This document shows positions 51,726-59,356 of a stretch of 64,000 nt of DNA, in pieces. The notes beneath the pieces were generated by a model that saw only the letters and a list, made by a program, of their open reading frames with translations, was not told where the DNA came from and ran no database searches. The translations under genes were made by a program, and so were the position numbers. Each line of letters begins with the position of its first letter. The first letter of the stretch is position 1. The DNA comes from Hyphomicrobium sp. (GTDB taxonomy: Bacteria; Pseudomonadota; Alphaproteobacteria; Rhizobiales; Hyphomicrobiaceae), in the NCBI GenBank assembly GCA_019751875.1, contig JAIEMV010000013.1, positions 248,001 to 312,000 of the forward strand. Reading direction: 5' to 3'.

Positions 51726-54250
51726 CAAACACCGATCTCCTGAAGCTTCCCAACTCCGCGCCTCGGCCAGCGGGCGAATTGGAGGCGCTTGAGCGAATTT
51801 GGTCCACCCCGACCGGGTTCCGGCGGCTGACCGCTATCAACAACAACATCATTGGCGTCTACTACATCGCCACTGCACTTGCGTTCTTCGTCTTTGCTGG
51901 CGTGCTGGCTGCGATTATGCGCGCACAGTTGGCCGTTCCTGACAACACACTGGTCTCGCCAGACGTCTATAACCAGCTGATGACCATGCACGGCACGGTC
52001 ATGATGTTTCTCTTTGCCGTTCCTGCCGTCGAAGCAGCCGGTGTTCTGCTGCTTCCGCAAATGCTAGGTGCTCGCGATCTTCCTTTTCCACGCCTCAGTG
52101 CATATGCGTTCTGGGCGTATGCAATTGGCGGAACGATCTTTTGTTCGAGCCTTCTGTTCGGCCTATCGCCTGCGGGCGGCTGGTTCATGTATCCGCCCCT
52201 CACCAGCAGCAGCTTCTCGTCAGGAATCGGTGCCGATTTCTGGCTCTTGGGGATCGGCTTTATCGAAATATCCGCAATTGCCGGCGCAATAGAAATCATT
52301 GTCGGAGTTCTGCGGACCCGTGCGCCCGGCATGACGATCGGAAAGATGCCTGTTTTCGCATGGACCATGCTGATCTTCGCCGGGATGGTGATTTTCGCCT
52401 TTCCGGCAATCATATTAGCGACGCTCCTTCTCGAACTCGAGCGCGCGTTTGGATGGCCGTTTTTTATTTCTGACAGGGGTGGTGATCCGTTGCTGTGGCA
52501 GCATCTTTTCTGGTTTTTCGGGCATCCAGAGGTCTACGTGATTTTTTTGCCGGCGGCGGGAATGGTTTCGATGATCCTGCCGTCCATGACCCAGTCGCCA
52601 CTCGTTGCCTACAACATCATTGTCGTGGCGCTGATTGCTACCGGGTTCTTCAGCTTCGGACTCTGGGTGCATCATATGTTCACGACCGGACTACCGAACC
52701 TCTCTCTCGGCTTTTTTTCGGCTGCGAGCATGGCCGTTTCGCTTCCGTCGGGCGTGCAGGTTTTCGCCTGGATTGCGACCATTGCCAATGGCAAGCTGCG
52801 CTTCCATACACCGGCACTCTTCGTTCTCGGCTTCTTATTCATTTTTACTCTGGGCGGCTTGACCGGGGTCATGGTCGCCATGGTTCCATTCGATTGGCAG
52901 GCTCACGACACCTACTTTGTCGTCGCCCATCTGCATTATGTCCTGATTGGCGGAATGGTCTTTCCGCTCTTCGCCGCCATCTACTATTGGACGCCGGCAT
53001 TCAGCCGGAAGGCACTGGACGAGCGATTGGGCAAAATCGCTTTCTGGCTCATGTTCATTGGCTTCAACCTTGCGTTTTTCATCATGCATCTGACCGGGCT
53101 GTGGGGAATGCCTCGCCGGGTCTATACTTATAAGAGCGAAATGGGATGGGGCTTACCCAATCTTGTCTCGACCATTGGGGCCTACATCTTTGCAGCTGGC
53201 GTTGCGATCGTTCTGTTCGATCTCATCCGCAAATTCCGGATCGGCTATCCGCGGGGCAACGTCTGGTCTGCTGGTACTCTCGAATGGCTTCCTAACGGCA
53301 ACTATTCGGCGCGAAGCGTTCCAATCATTAGGCATCACAATCCGCTTTGGAGCGATCCTGCCTTGTCGCGCCATGTGGAGGAAGGTCGGTACTACTTGCC
53401 AGGAACGGCGACGGGGTATCGCGAGACAATCGTCACATCCCCTGTCGAGGCCGTTCCCCAGTACGTCATGATCATGCCTCAGCCGAGCTGGGCTCCGATG
53501 ATCGCCGCCGCAGGTACGGCCGCGTTCTTCATTCTTTTGACCTTCAAGCTGGTGGGGCTCGCATTATTCGCAGGAGCGATCGCAGTCATTGCAATGATCC
53601 GCTGGGGGTGGGATCTCGAACCCAAGCCGCCCTTTGCGGAGGTGGATATCGGCGGCGGGCTTAGGTTGCCAACGTACATGTCCGGTCCTCGTTCGCACTC
53701 GTGGTGGGCCGTCAGCATTCTACTTCTGGCAGCCGCAGCGCTCTATCTGTCGTACGTTTTTTCCTATCTATACCTTTGGACGGTAGCGCCCGGCGTATGG
53801 CCGTCCGCGGCAGACGTTTCGTATGGATCGTTTGCGGCGTTATGCGCCGCTCTATTCATCGTCGCGAGCGTCGGCATGCTGCTTGCGTCGCACACCCTCC
53901 GCATTGCACATCGATCGCGGCAGTGGATCTTTCCAGTCCTCGTCATTGGCTCTCTTGCTGCGCTGAGCGTCGGGCTTGTCCTTGAGGTCTATGGGCATTG
54001 GTCCGCCGGACTGCGCCCGACCATCAATTCCTTCGCCGCTCTGACATACACCGCGTCGCTGCTGCAGGGGATGCTCGTAGCACCGGCCCTGGTTATTGGA
54101 GTGTACTCGCTCGCCCGATATGCACGTGGCGACCTTGATAGCAACCGGCGTGCGGCTTTCGACGTTACACATCTTCTGTTTCAGGCGGCAGTGGTTGAAG
54201 GCCTGTTCAATCAACTGCTCGTCTACGGCTTTCCACATGTGGTTCGGTAA
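51722..54250 (+). CDS. Haem-copper oxidase subunit I fused to a subunit III-like domain
   Basis: An 842-residue membrane protein. Residues 1-540 are subunit I. Haem a ligands H90 (MTMHGTVMM) and H405, CuB ligands H268 (FGHPEVY, with Tyr272), H317 and H318 (VHHMF), and the haem a3 ligand H403 (VAHLHYV) are all in place, as is the D-channel Asp119 (GARDLPFPR). The usual K-channel Lys (PTGIKVFSW) is Gln346 here (PSGVQVFAW). Residues 580-842 add about seven helices resembling subunit III. Bradyrhizobium CoxN-type alternative oxidases are comparable. With the CuA-less subunit II it forms an unusual terminal oxidase, possibly stress-induced from the promoter at 50604. Confidence 0.88.
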   Translation: MTNTDLLKLPNSAPRPAGELEALERIWSTPTGFRRLTAINNNIIGVYYIATALAFFVFAGVLAAIMRAQLAVPDNTLVSPDVYNQLMTMHGTVMMFLFAVPAVEAAGVLLLPQMLGARDLPFPRLSAYAFWAYAIGGTIFCSSLLFGLSPAGGWFMYPPLTSSSFSSGIGADFWLLGIGFIEISAIAGAIEIIVGVLRTRAPGMTIGKMPVFAWTMLIFAGMVIFAFPAIILATLLLELERAFGWPFFISDRGGDPLLWQHLFWFFGHPEVYVIFLPAAGMVSMILPSMTQSPLVAYNIIVVALIATGFFSFGLWVHHMFTTGLPNLSLGFFSAASMAVSLPSGVQVFAWIATIANGKLRFHTPALFVLGFLFIFTLGGLTGVMVAMVPFDWQAHDTYFVVAHLHYVLIGGMVFPLFAAIYYWTPAFSRKALDERLGKIAFWLMFIGFNLAFFIMHLTGLWGMPRRVYTYKSEMGWGLPNLVSTIGAYIFAAGVAIVLFDLIRKFRIGYPRGNVWSAGTLEWLPNGNYSARSVPIIRHHNPLWSDPALSRHVEEGRYYLPGTATGYRETIVTSPVEAVPQYVMIMPQPSWAPMIAAAGTAAFFILLTFKLVGLALFAGAIAVIAMIRWGWDLEPKPPFAEVDIGGGLRLPTYMSGPRSHSWWAVSILLLAAAALYLSYVFSYLYLWTVAPGVWPSAADVSYGSFAALCAALFIVASVGMLLASHTLRIAHRSRQWIFPVLVIGSLAALSVGLVLEVYGHWSAGLRPTINSFAALTYTASLLQGMLVAPALVIGVYSLARYARGDLDSNRRAAFDVTHLLFQAAVVEGLFNQLLVYGFPHVVR

Positions 54251-54257
54251 TGAAGCC

Positions 54258-54605
54258 ATGATGAAGGGTGAGACCGACACGATCTTCGATTTCGTCAGCG
54301 TGCTTGCCGGACCCTTAATCTGGTTTGCGCACTTTTTCCTCGTATACGGCGCACAGTCGGTTCTGTGCACATTTGACCGGGCTGCGGCAGTGCCTTGGAT
54401 GATCTTTGTGGCCACCGTTCTTGCACTGGGAAGCGTCGCCTGGCTGGTCATCGACGGTGTTCGCCGCTCCGACCGGCTCATCCCGCGTCCTGATGGTGAG
54501 CATCAGGACTTCATGGCCTACCTGAAGTATGCAATTGCCTTTGCATCGGGCATCAGCATTGTCTGGGTTGGAGCAACGGCAGCTGTCTTGCCGTCCTGTA
54601 ACTGA
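54258..54605 (+). CDS. Small membrane protein of the oxidase operon
   Basis: A 115-residue protein with three predicted helices (FVSVLAGPLIWFAHFFLVYGAQS, VPWMIFVATVLALGSVAWLVI, YLKYAIAFASGISIVWVGATAAVL) and two Cys, one near helix 1 and one near the C-terminus. It starts 8 bases after the subunit I stop (ATG 54258; 54261 and 54237 are alternatives), so it should be an accessory or assembly subunit, like CoxP in Bradyrhizobium, although I cannot confirm homology. Confidence 0.65.
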   Translation: MMKGETDTIFDFVSVLAGPLIWFAHFFLVYGAQSVLCTFDRAAAVPWMIFVATVLALGSVAWLVIDGVRRSDRLIPRPDGEHQDFMAYLKYAIAFASGISIVWVGATAAVLPSCN

Positions 54606-54967
54606 CGCTCTGCGGATTGCCTTCCGCTGCTGCAAAGACAGTTCTGCTGTAAGCAAGGCTTCAGTACGACTGCACCTTGCTGAGGAGTCTAACATGCCCC
54701 TGGCCCAATTGAGTTGGACCAGGGGCTGGGACGGCCTACCAACCGACAGGAGGAGGAGGACGCGAATAGGCCATCCGGTCAAGTATCCATTACGCGCCCG
54801 CCTCACGCATGTTCCCCGCCGTCATATGGTGCTGGATACCTAAGGGAAATAGCCAATAAGCTCCAGAGCGCGGCTGTGCGCTGCTGATTAATCATCAAGT
54901 CGGGATCTGTAGATTGCGCACGAGTTTGTCCGCAAACATCTATCGGAGACGGACGTGTGAGCTTGGA
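54606..54967. other. Gap after the oxidase operon, with a hairpin
   Basis: These 362 bases between convergent genes hold no supported gene. A stem at 54697-54708 and 54714-54725 (cccctggcccaa / ttggaccagggg, one mismatch, 5-base loop) may end the oxidase transcript, though no T run follows. An Arg-rich frame at 54315-54806 on the minus strand and a plus frame at 54529-54843 are rejected as noise. Confidence 0.5.
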
Positions 54968-55555
54968 CTAGTCAGATTGCTTTTTTGGATGGAGCTGCAC
55001 CAGTCGAAGTGCCAGTCCTAGAAGCACTGTGCACAGTGGGATCGCGATCAAAGCTCCTAACTCCAGCCAAGTAAAGTCAGCATCAGGAACTTGAAACATT
55101 TGTAGCGCGATCCGCAGGAATAGGACGAATAAAATAACAATGATGACCTCTGCCACAACCTGCTTCAATTGGCCGATCTGCTTTACCTGAAGCCACTGCG
55201 GAATCGCCAGCGTTTCACCGGGCTGTTCGGGATGAATAAAAAGAGAGTATACACCAAATGAGAAGTACAAAAGAACTATGGCGATCAGAAATCGATCCAG
55301 CGCCTCAATCACGCTGATGACGGCTGCAGTTCCGAATGGAAGAGTGCTGTCGGAGGCGACGAGACCGAAGCGAAACGCTTCGTATACATTCAGCAGCCCG
55401 AGAGCGAACATCAAAGCTGCGCTAGCAAGCGATCCAAAAACGGCCATTAGGCTGAAGTAGCGAAAGCTGACGACAACCGTCCGCTCGTACTTTCGAACAC
55501 GTGATGCAGATGTTGACGAATGCTGGCTGGTAGATTGACCAGGGGGTAAATTCAT
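54968..55555 (-). CDS. YqhA family membrane protein
   Basis: A 195-residue protein of the YqhA/UPF0114 family with four helices: SFRYFSLMAVFGSLASAALMFALG, ALDRFLIAIVLLYFSFGVYSLF, VVAEVIIVILFVLFLRIALQ and LELGALIAIPLCTVLLGLAL. Between helices 2 and 3 lies the typical IHPEQPGETLAIPQWLQVKQIGQLKQ. Function is unknown. The ATG at 55555 was chosen because the longer frame to 55660 adds polar sequence outside the family. A GGAAC on this strand near 55610 has no good -10 partner. Confidence 0.85.
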   Translation of the reverse strand: MNLPPGQSTSQHSSTSASRVRKYERTVVVSFRYFSLMAVFGSLASAALMFALGLLNVYEAFRFGLVASDSTLPFGTAAVISVIEALDRFLIAIVLLYFSFGVYSLFIHPEQPGETLAIPQWLQVKQIGQLKQVVAEVIIVILFVLFLRIALQMFQVPDADFTWLELGALIAIPLCTVLLGLALRLVQLHPKKQSD

Positions 55556-55963
55556 CGGTCGACCGCATGTCAAACGGAAGTCATTAAGAACGGAAGTCAG
55601 GGGGCGTTTCCAAGTTCCGCCAGGCAGGATCAACAGATCACTGCAGAGGCGCGATTTCAAAATGTGCCTGGACGCGTGCTTCGCTCGTCCGCACCAAGAT
55701 TACCGGATCGTTCGGTGTTGCCGCGCATATGGTGTTCGCGCGCTCGTGCTCATCCAAAATCGTGTGGGCAAGTCAGATATCACGGGTGGCTCAGATCGCT
55801 TGCGATGCTGAGGCGTGGGCGCCTCTCGGCGCAGATTAATGCAGGTTCTGCGAACCTAATGATCTCGATCTAAAGGAACATATCGGTCACCGGCTTGTTT
55901 GGTTTGAAAGCTCGTCATTTACGAATTGGCGAAGGAGCTTGGCAATGAGAAGGAGACTGAGAA
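55556..55963. promoter_or_regulatory. Divergent gap with an EcfG-like promoter (55875-55899)
   Basis: GGAAC at 55875-55879, 16-base spacer, TGTT at 55896-55899 on the plus strand, 64 bases before the ATG at 55964. I see no gene in the rest of the 408 bases; a short frame at 55664-55873 is rejected for lack of ribosome-binding site or recognisable sequence. Confidence 0.5.
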
Positions 55964-56500
55964 ATGAGCGATAGGTACTCAGCAGTTCCACCTGCAGCAC
56001 CGGAGGTGAGCTCGAGGACGGAAAGCAGGCGCGATGGAAGTAGCGCTGCTGCAGACCAAGTGCAGAGGCAGGGAAAACAGGTTGCGGATGAAGCAAAAGC
56101 ACGTGCCGAAGAGATCACCAATGAGCAAATGAAGATTGGTGCCGAACACGTCAAGCAGATCGCGAACGCGGTCAGAGCAGCGGCCGAGGAACTGAACGAC
56201 TCGTCTCCACTGCTCGCGCACTACGCGCGCAGCATGAGCTCCGCTTTCTGTGGGATATCTGAAAAGATGCGCAGCGAGTCCCCCAGGCAAGTTTTGAAGA
56301 ACGCCTCAGATTATGCGAGCCGGGAGCCGGTGGCTTTTTTTGGCGCCGCAGTTGTTGCAGGGTTCGCACTGTCTCGCTTCCTCAAGAGCAGCAGCGAATC
56401 GTCATCTGGCTCGTTCGATCCTCGGAGAGATCGGCTGGGAGATCGCACGACGGGAATGACGGGGACGAGAACGCCGGCGACAGGATCACAGGAGATGTAG
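55964..56500 (+). CDS. ElaB/YqjD-like membrane-anchored helical protein
   Basis: A 178-residue protein with a long charged helix (about 25-80, VQRQGKQVADEAKARAEEITNEQ), a second helical part (80-120), a short hydrophobic anchor (PVAFFGAAVVAGFALSRFL, about 121-139) and a Ser/Arg/Gly tail. This layout resembles ElaB/YqjD proteins, which tether ribosomes or cell components to the membrane in stationary phase. The resemblance is in shape, not clear sequence identity. First gene of a tight run (1 base to the next), under an EcfG-like promoter. Confidence 0.65.
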   Translation: MSDRYSAVPPAAPEVSSRTESRRDGSSAAADQVQRQGKQVADEAKARAEEITNEQMKIGAEHVKQIANAVRAAAEELNDSSPLLAHYARSMSSAFCGISEKMRSESPRQVLKNASDYASREPVAFFGAAVVAGFALSRFLKSSSESSSGSFDPRRDRLGDRTTGMTGTRTPATGSQEM

Positions 56501-56501
56501 C

Positions 56502-56888
56502 ATGAACGCCGAGAAATCAGTCCCCGAATTGTTTTCCGACTTGATCGATAACCTCTCGAGTTTGTTCAGGCAGGAAGTGAGACTTGCGAAGACTGAATTT
56601 ACCGAAGGGGTTGAAAACGCCCGTGGTGGCGTTGCCTACATCGCAGCAGGCACCATGGTTGGTCTCGCCGCTCTCATCGTTCTACTCGGCGCCGTTGTTG
56701 CCTGGCTGGCGTGGATGGGCATCGATGTTCGATGGGGTTCACTTGCTGTCGGGCTAGTTGCGGCCGGTATCGCAGCCTTCCTGGCGATGAAGGGAATTCG
56801 CGACCTCAAGTCAACCGCTGTAGTCCCCGGCCGTGTCATGAATCAGCTGCATCGCGATGCACGCGTTGCTAAGGAGAGTTTGCAATGA
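56502..56888 (+). CDS. YqjE-like / putative holin-superfamily membrane protein
   Basis: A 128-residue protein with two helices (YIAAGTMVGLAALIVLLGAVVAWLAWMG and WGSLAVGLVAAGIAAFLAM) after an amphipathic start SVPELFSDLIDNLSSLFRQEVRLAKTEF. It matches the Phage_holin_3_6/YqjE type found next to ElaB/YqjD-like and DUF3618 genes in many bacteria. Despite the family label it is unlikely to be a phage holin; no phage gene is near. It overlaps the DUF3618 gene by 4 bases. Confidence 0.82.
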   Translation: MNAEKSVPELFSDLIDNLSSLFRQEVRLAKTEFTEGVENARGGVAYIAAGTMVGLAALIVLLGAVVAWLAWMGIDVRWGSLAVGLVAAGIAAFLAMKGIRDLKSTAVVPGRVMNQLHRDARVAKESLQ

Positions 56889-57763
56889 CAGCCACTGTTC
56901 ACGGGTCCACGTACACGGGCCAATCCAGCGCCGATATCGAGCGCAATATCGAAGAGTCCCGTACAAAAGTCGCCGATACGCTCCGGACATTGCGTGACCG
57001 GATGTCACCCGGCCAGATGGTCGATGAGTTGATCGAATACACGAAATCGTCCGGCGGAGCGGAATTTACGCATAACCTCAAGCGCTCGGTGACGCAGAAT
57101 CCCTTGCCTCTTCTCCTGGTGGGCACTGGTGTTGCGTGGCTCATGACATCGAGCCAACACTCGACTTCCGGATACCCCGGGATTTCTACAGGGGATACGG
57201 GTGAGGAGAATTACGCTGGTCATGCGCGCAGTGCCGCTGGTGCCGTGGCGGACTATTCGGACGCTACTCAGCGGTTCGCCAGAGACACACGAGATCAAGT
57301 CCAGCACGCTGCGCATCAGGCGCAACATGCGGCGCAAAATGCTGCTCACCAGGCGCAGCAGACCTGGCAGAGACTGGCTGAAGAGCAACCGCTGGTAATT
57401 GGTGCGGTCGGTATAGCGATCGGTGCGTTGCTGGGAGCAGGTCTACCCTCGACGTCCGTCGAAAACCGCCTCATGGGTGACGCGAGCGATACTTTGAAAG
57501 AGACAACAAGAGACGAAGTTTCGCATCAGTACGAGTCCGTCAAGGCGGCAGCGGCAGACACCTACGAGAAGGTGTCCCACGACGTTGCCGAGAGAGGCTT
57601 GAGCACCGATACCGCCAAGCGGGCCGTCGACGAAATTGGCTCAGCGGCATCGAAGGTCGCCGATGAGGCCAAGTCCAGTAGCGAGCGAGGAATAGCCGGG
57701 CAAACGGATAATTCTCCGGGCGCCGCTGGGGGTATTGGATCAGTTCGAAACAAGCGCTCCTAA
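56885..57763 (+). CDS. DUF3618 domain protein
   Basis: A 292-residue protein. Its N-terminus matches DUF3618 (SADIERNIEESRTKVADTLRTLRDRMSPGQMVDE). A short hydrophobic segment (LPLLLVGTGVAWLM, about 75-88) is followed by a Gln/Ala/His-rich helical repeat (QHAAHQAQHAAQNAAHQAQQ), a second hydrophobic segment (VIGAVGIAIGALLGAGL), and a long amphipathic C-terminal helix region of the apolipoprotein or LEA-like type (SVKAAAADTYEKVSHDVAER). It is probably a membrane-surface stress protein. Its start overlaps the previous gene and its stop touches the next ATG. Confidence 0.85.
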   Translation: MTATVHGSTYTGQSSADIERNIEESRTKVADTLRTLRDRMSPGQMVDELIEYTKSSGGAEFTHNLKRSVTQNPLPLLLVGTGVAWLMTSSQHSTSGYPGISTGDTGEENYAGHARSAAGAVADYSDATQRFARDTRDQVQHAAHQAQHAAQNAAHQAQQTWQRLAEEQPLVIGAVGIAIGALLGAGLPSTSVENRLMGDASDTLKETTRDEVSHQYESVKAAAADTYEKVSHDVAERGLSTDTAKRAVDEIGSAASKVADEAKSSSERGIAGQTDNSPGAAGGIGSVRNKRS

Positions 57764-58861
57764 ATGCCAAAAGACGCAAATTTGAATGGTAGCGCCCTTC
57801 GGAAGCCAGCAGCAGCGGCGGCTGTCACTCTGATGGGATTTGCGGTTCTAAGAAGGTTGGGGGTCCGCAAAGACGATCAGGTGGTACATCAGTCCATCCA
57901 TGGGTCGCGGGGGGCTGATCGAGGTCGCCGCGCCGATCGGCCAAGTGAACTAGGGACGCTAGGCTGGAGAGACGTTCTCTGGCGTACTTATGCGGAGTTT
58001 TCAGATGATCGAATTCTGATGATAGCCGCGGGCATAACTTTCTACGGTCTTCTTGCCCTGTTTCCTGCTCTCACGGCGCTGGTGTCGATCGCGGGACTTG
58101 TTATCGACCCGAGCCGCATCGTGGAACAAGTGCAGAGCCTTTCTGGAGTTGTGCCAGAGGCGGCAATCGGCATCATTAGCGACCAATTACAACGCATCGC
58201 CGAACAGCCGGCAAACAGCTTGAGTTTTGCGTTCATGATCGGCTTGGCCATTGCTTTGTGGAGCGCCAACAACGGCATTAAAGCCATGTTTGAAGGTTTA
58301 AATATCGTTTACGATGAAGAGGAGGACCGAAGTTTTCTGCGCTTGAACGCGGTCTCACTGATGTTCACCCTGGGGGCCATGGTGACGATCATCATAGCGC
58401 TTGGTGCGATCGTGGTGGTTCCGGCACTGCTCGGGTTCGTTGGTCTCGGCGGCTTGTCCAGTACTTTGATCAATCTGGGACGATGGCCGGTTCTGTTTGC
58501 CTTCATTATCGTGGGAATCGGGTTGCTGTATCGGTTCGGTCCGAGCCGGAGGCCCGCGCGGTGGCGCTGGATCTCGGTTGGCAGCGTGCTTGCCGCGGTT
58601 CTGTGGGTTGTCATGTCCGCAGTGTTCTCGTGGTACGTCTCAAATTTCAACAGCTACAATCAAACGTATGGCTCGTTGGGTGCAGTGATCGCGTTCATGG
58701 TTTGGATGTGGATCTCGGCATCGATCATTTTGCTAGGGGCCGAGTTGAACGCTGAATTGGAGCATCAGACAGCCCGCGATACGACAATCTCTCCGGAAAA
58801 ACCGATGGGCAATCGCGGGGCCCATGCAGCGGACACAGTCGGTAAGCGGATGACTTCGTAG
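57764..58861 (+). CDS. YihY/BrkB family membrane protein
   Basis: A 365-residue protein with about six helices. Typical family segments are DDRILMIAAGITFYGLLALFPALTALVSI, LALWSANNGIKAMFEGLNIVYDEEEDRSF (both cut short here) and GSLGAVIAFMVWMWISASIILLGAELNAELEHQ. The N-terminal 70 residues are a polar extension with one weak hydrophobic segment. The family was long labelled RNase BN by error; its function is unknown. The ATG directly follows the DUF3618 stop, so translation is coupled. Confidence 0.9.
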   Translation: MPKDANLNGSALRKPAAAAAVTLMGFAVLRRLGVRKDDQVVHQSIHGSRGADRGRRADRPSELGTLGWRDVLWRTYAEFSDDRILMIAAGITFYGLLALFPALTALVSIAGLVIDPSRIVEQVQSLSGVVPEAAIGIISDQLQRIAEQPANSLSFAFMIGLAIALWSANNGIKAMFEGLNIVYDEEEDRSFLRLNAVSLMFTLGAMVTIIIALGAIVVVPALLGFVGLGGLSSTLINLGRWPVLFAFIIVGIGLLYRFGPSRRPARWRWISVGSVLAAVLWVVMSAVFSWYVSNFNSYNQTYGSLGAVIAFMVWMWISASIILLGAELNAELEHQTARDTTISPEKPMGNRGAHAADTVGKRMTS

Positions 58862-58888
58862 CGCCCGGACGTCTGGAGAAGAGCATTG

Positions 58889-59278
58889 GTGGACGCTTCT
58901 CGCACCATTGAGACGCTCGGCTACGCCATGGACCTTGCCGGTGTTTTGCTGATCACTGGCGGCGTCCTGATTGCCTCTGTCCGGGGCGCCCATAACGTGC
59001 TGCGGCAGGCCGACAAAGCTTATGTACGGTACCGCCAGGACATCGGACGCGCGATCTTGTTAGGGCTCGAGGTTCTCGTCGCGGCTGACATTATTCGGAC
59101 GGTAGCAATACGGCCTACGCTCGATAGCGTGATTGTTCTTGCGGTAATCGTACTGGTGCGGACTTTCCTCAGCATAAGCCTGCAAATTGAACTTGAAGGA
59201 CGTTTGCCGTGGCGGCGTGAGCGGGAGGCGCGACCGCAGTTTGATCGGAGAAGTTTCGAGCTGCCGAATAAAGATTGA
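58889..59278 (+). CDS. DUF1622 membrane protein
   Basis: A 129-residue protein with three helices: TLGYAMDLAGVLLITGGVLIASV, IGRAILLGLEVLVAADIIRTV and DSVIVLAVIVLVRTFLSISLQIELEGRLPW, the last with the family ending. DUF1622 has no known function and often accompanies stress and cation-related genes. The start is GTG 58889 (TTG 58886 possible), with GGAGAAG about 8 bases upstream, 27 bases after the YihY stop. Confidence 0.85.
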   Translation: MDASRTIETLGYAMDLAGVLLITGGVLIASVRGAHNVLRQADKAYVRYRQDIGRAILLGLEVLVAADIIRTVAIRPTLDSVIVLAVIVLVRTFLSISLQIELEGRLPWRREREARPQFDRRSFELPNKD

Positions 59279-59356
59279 TGAGACAAGATCAGTCCCGCGT
59301 TTACCGTTTTGCTGATTACATAAGCTCTCGCGAGCGAGTCCAGGCACAATCAGTCG

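Noticed and set aside
56502-56888. Phage holin and hence a prophage
   Set aside because: The match is to the YqjE-type holin superfamily that is common in chromosomes; no phage structural, lysis or integrase gene is near.
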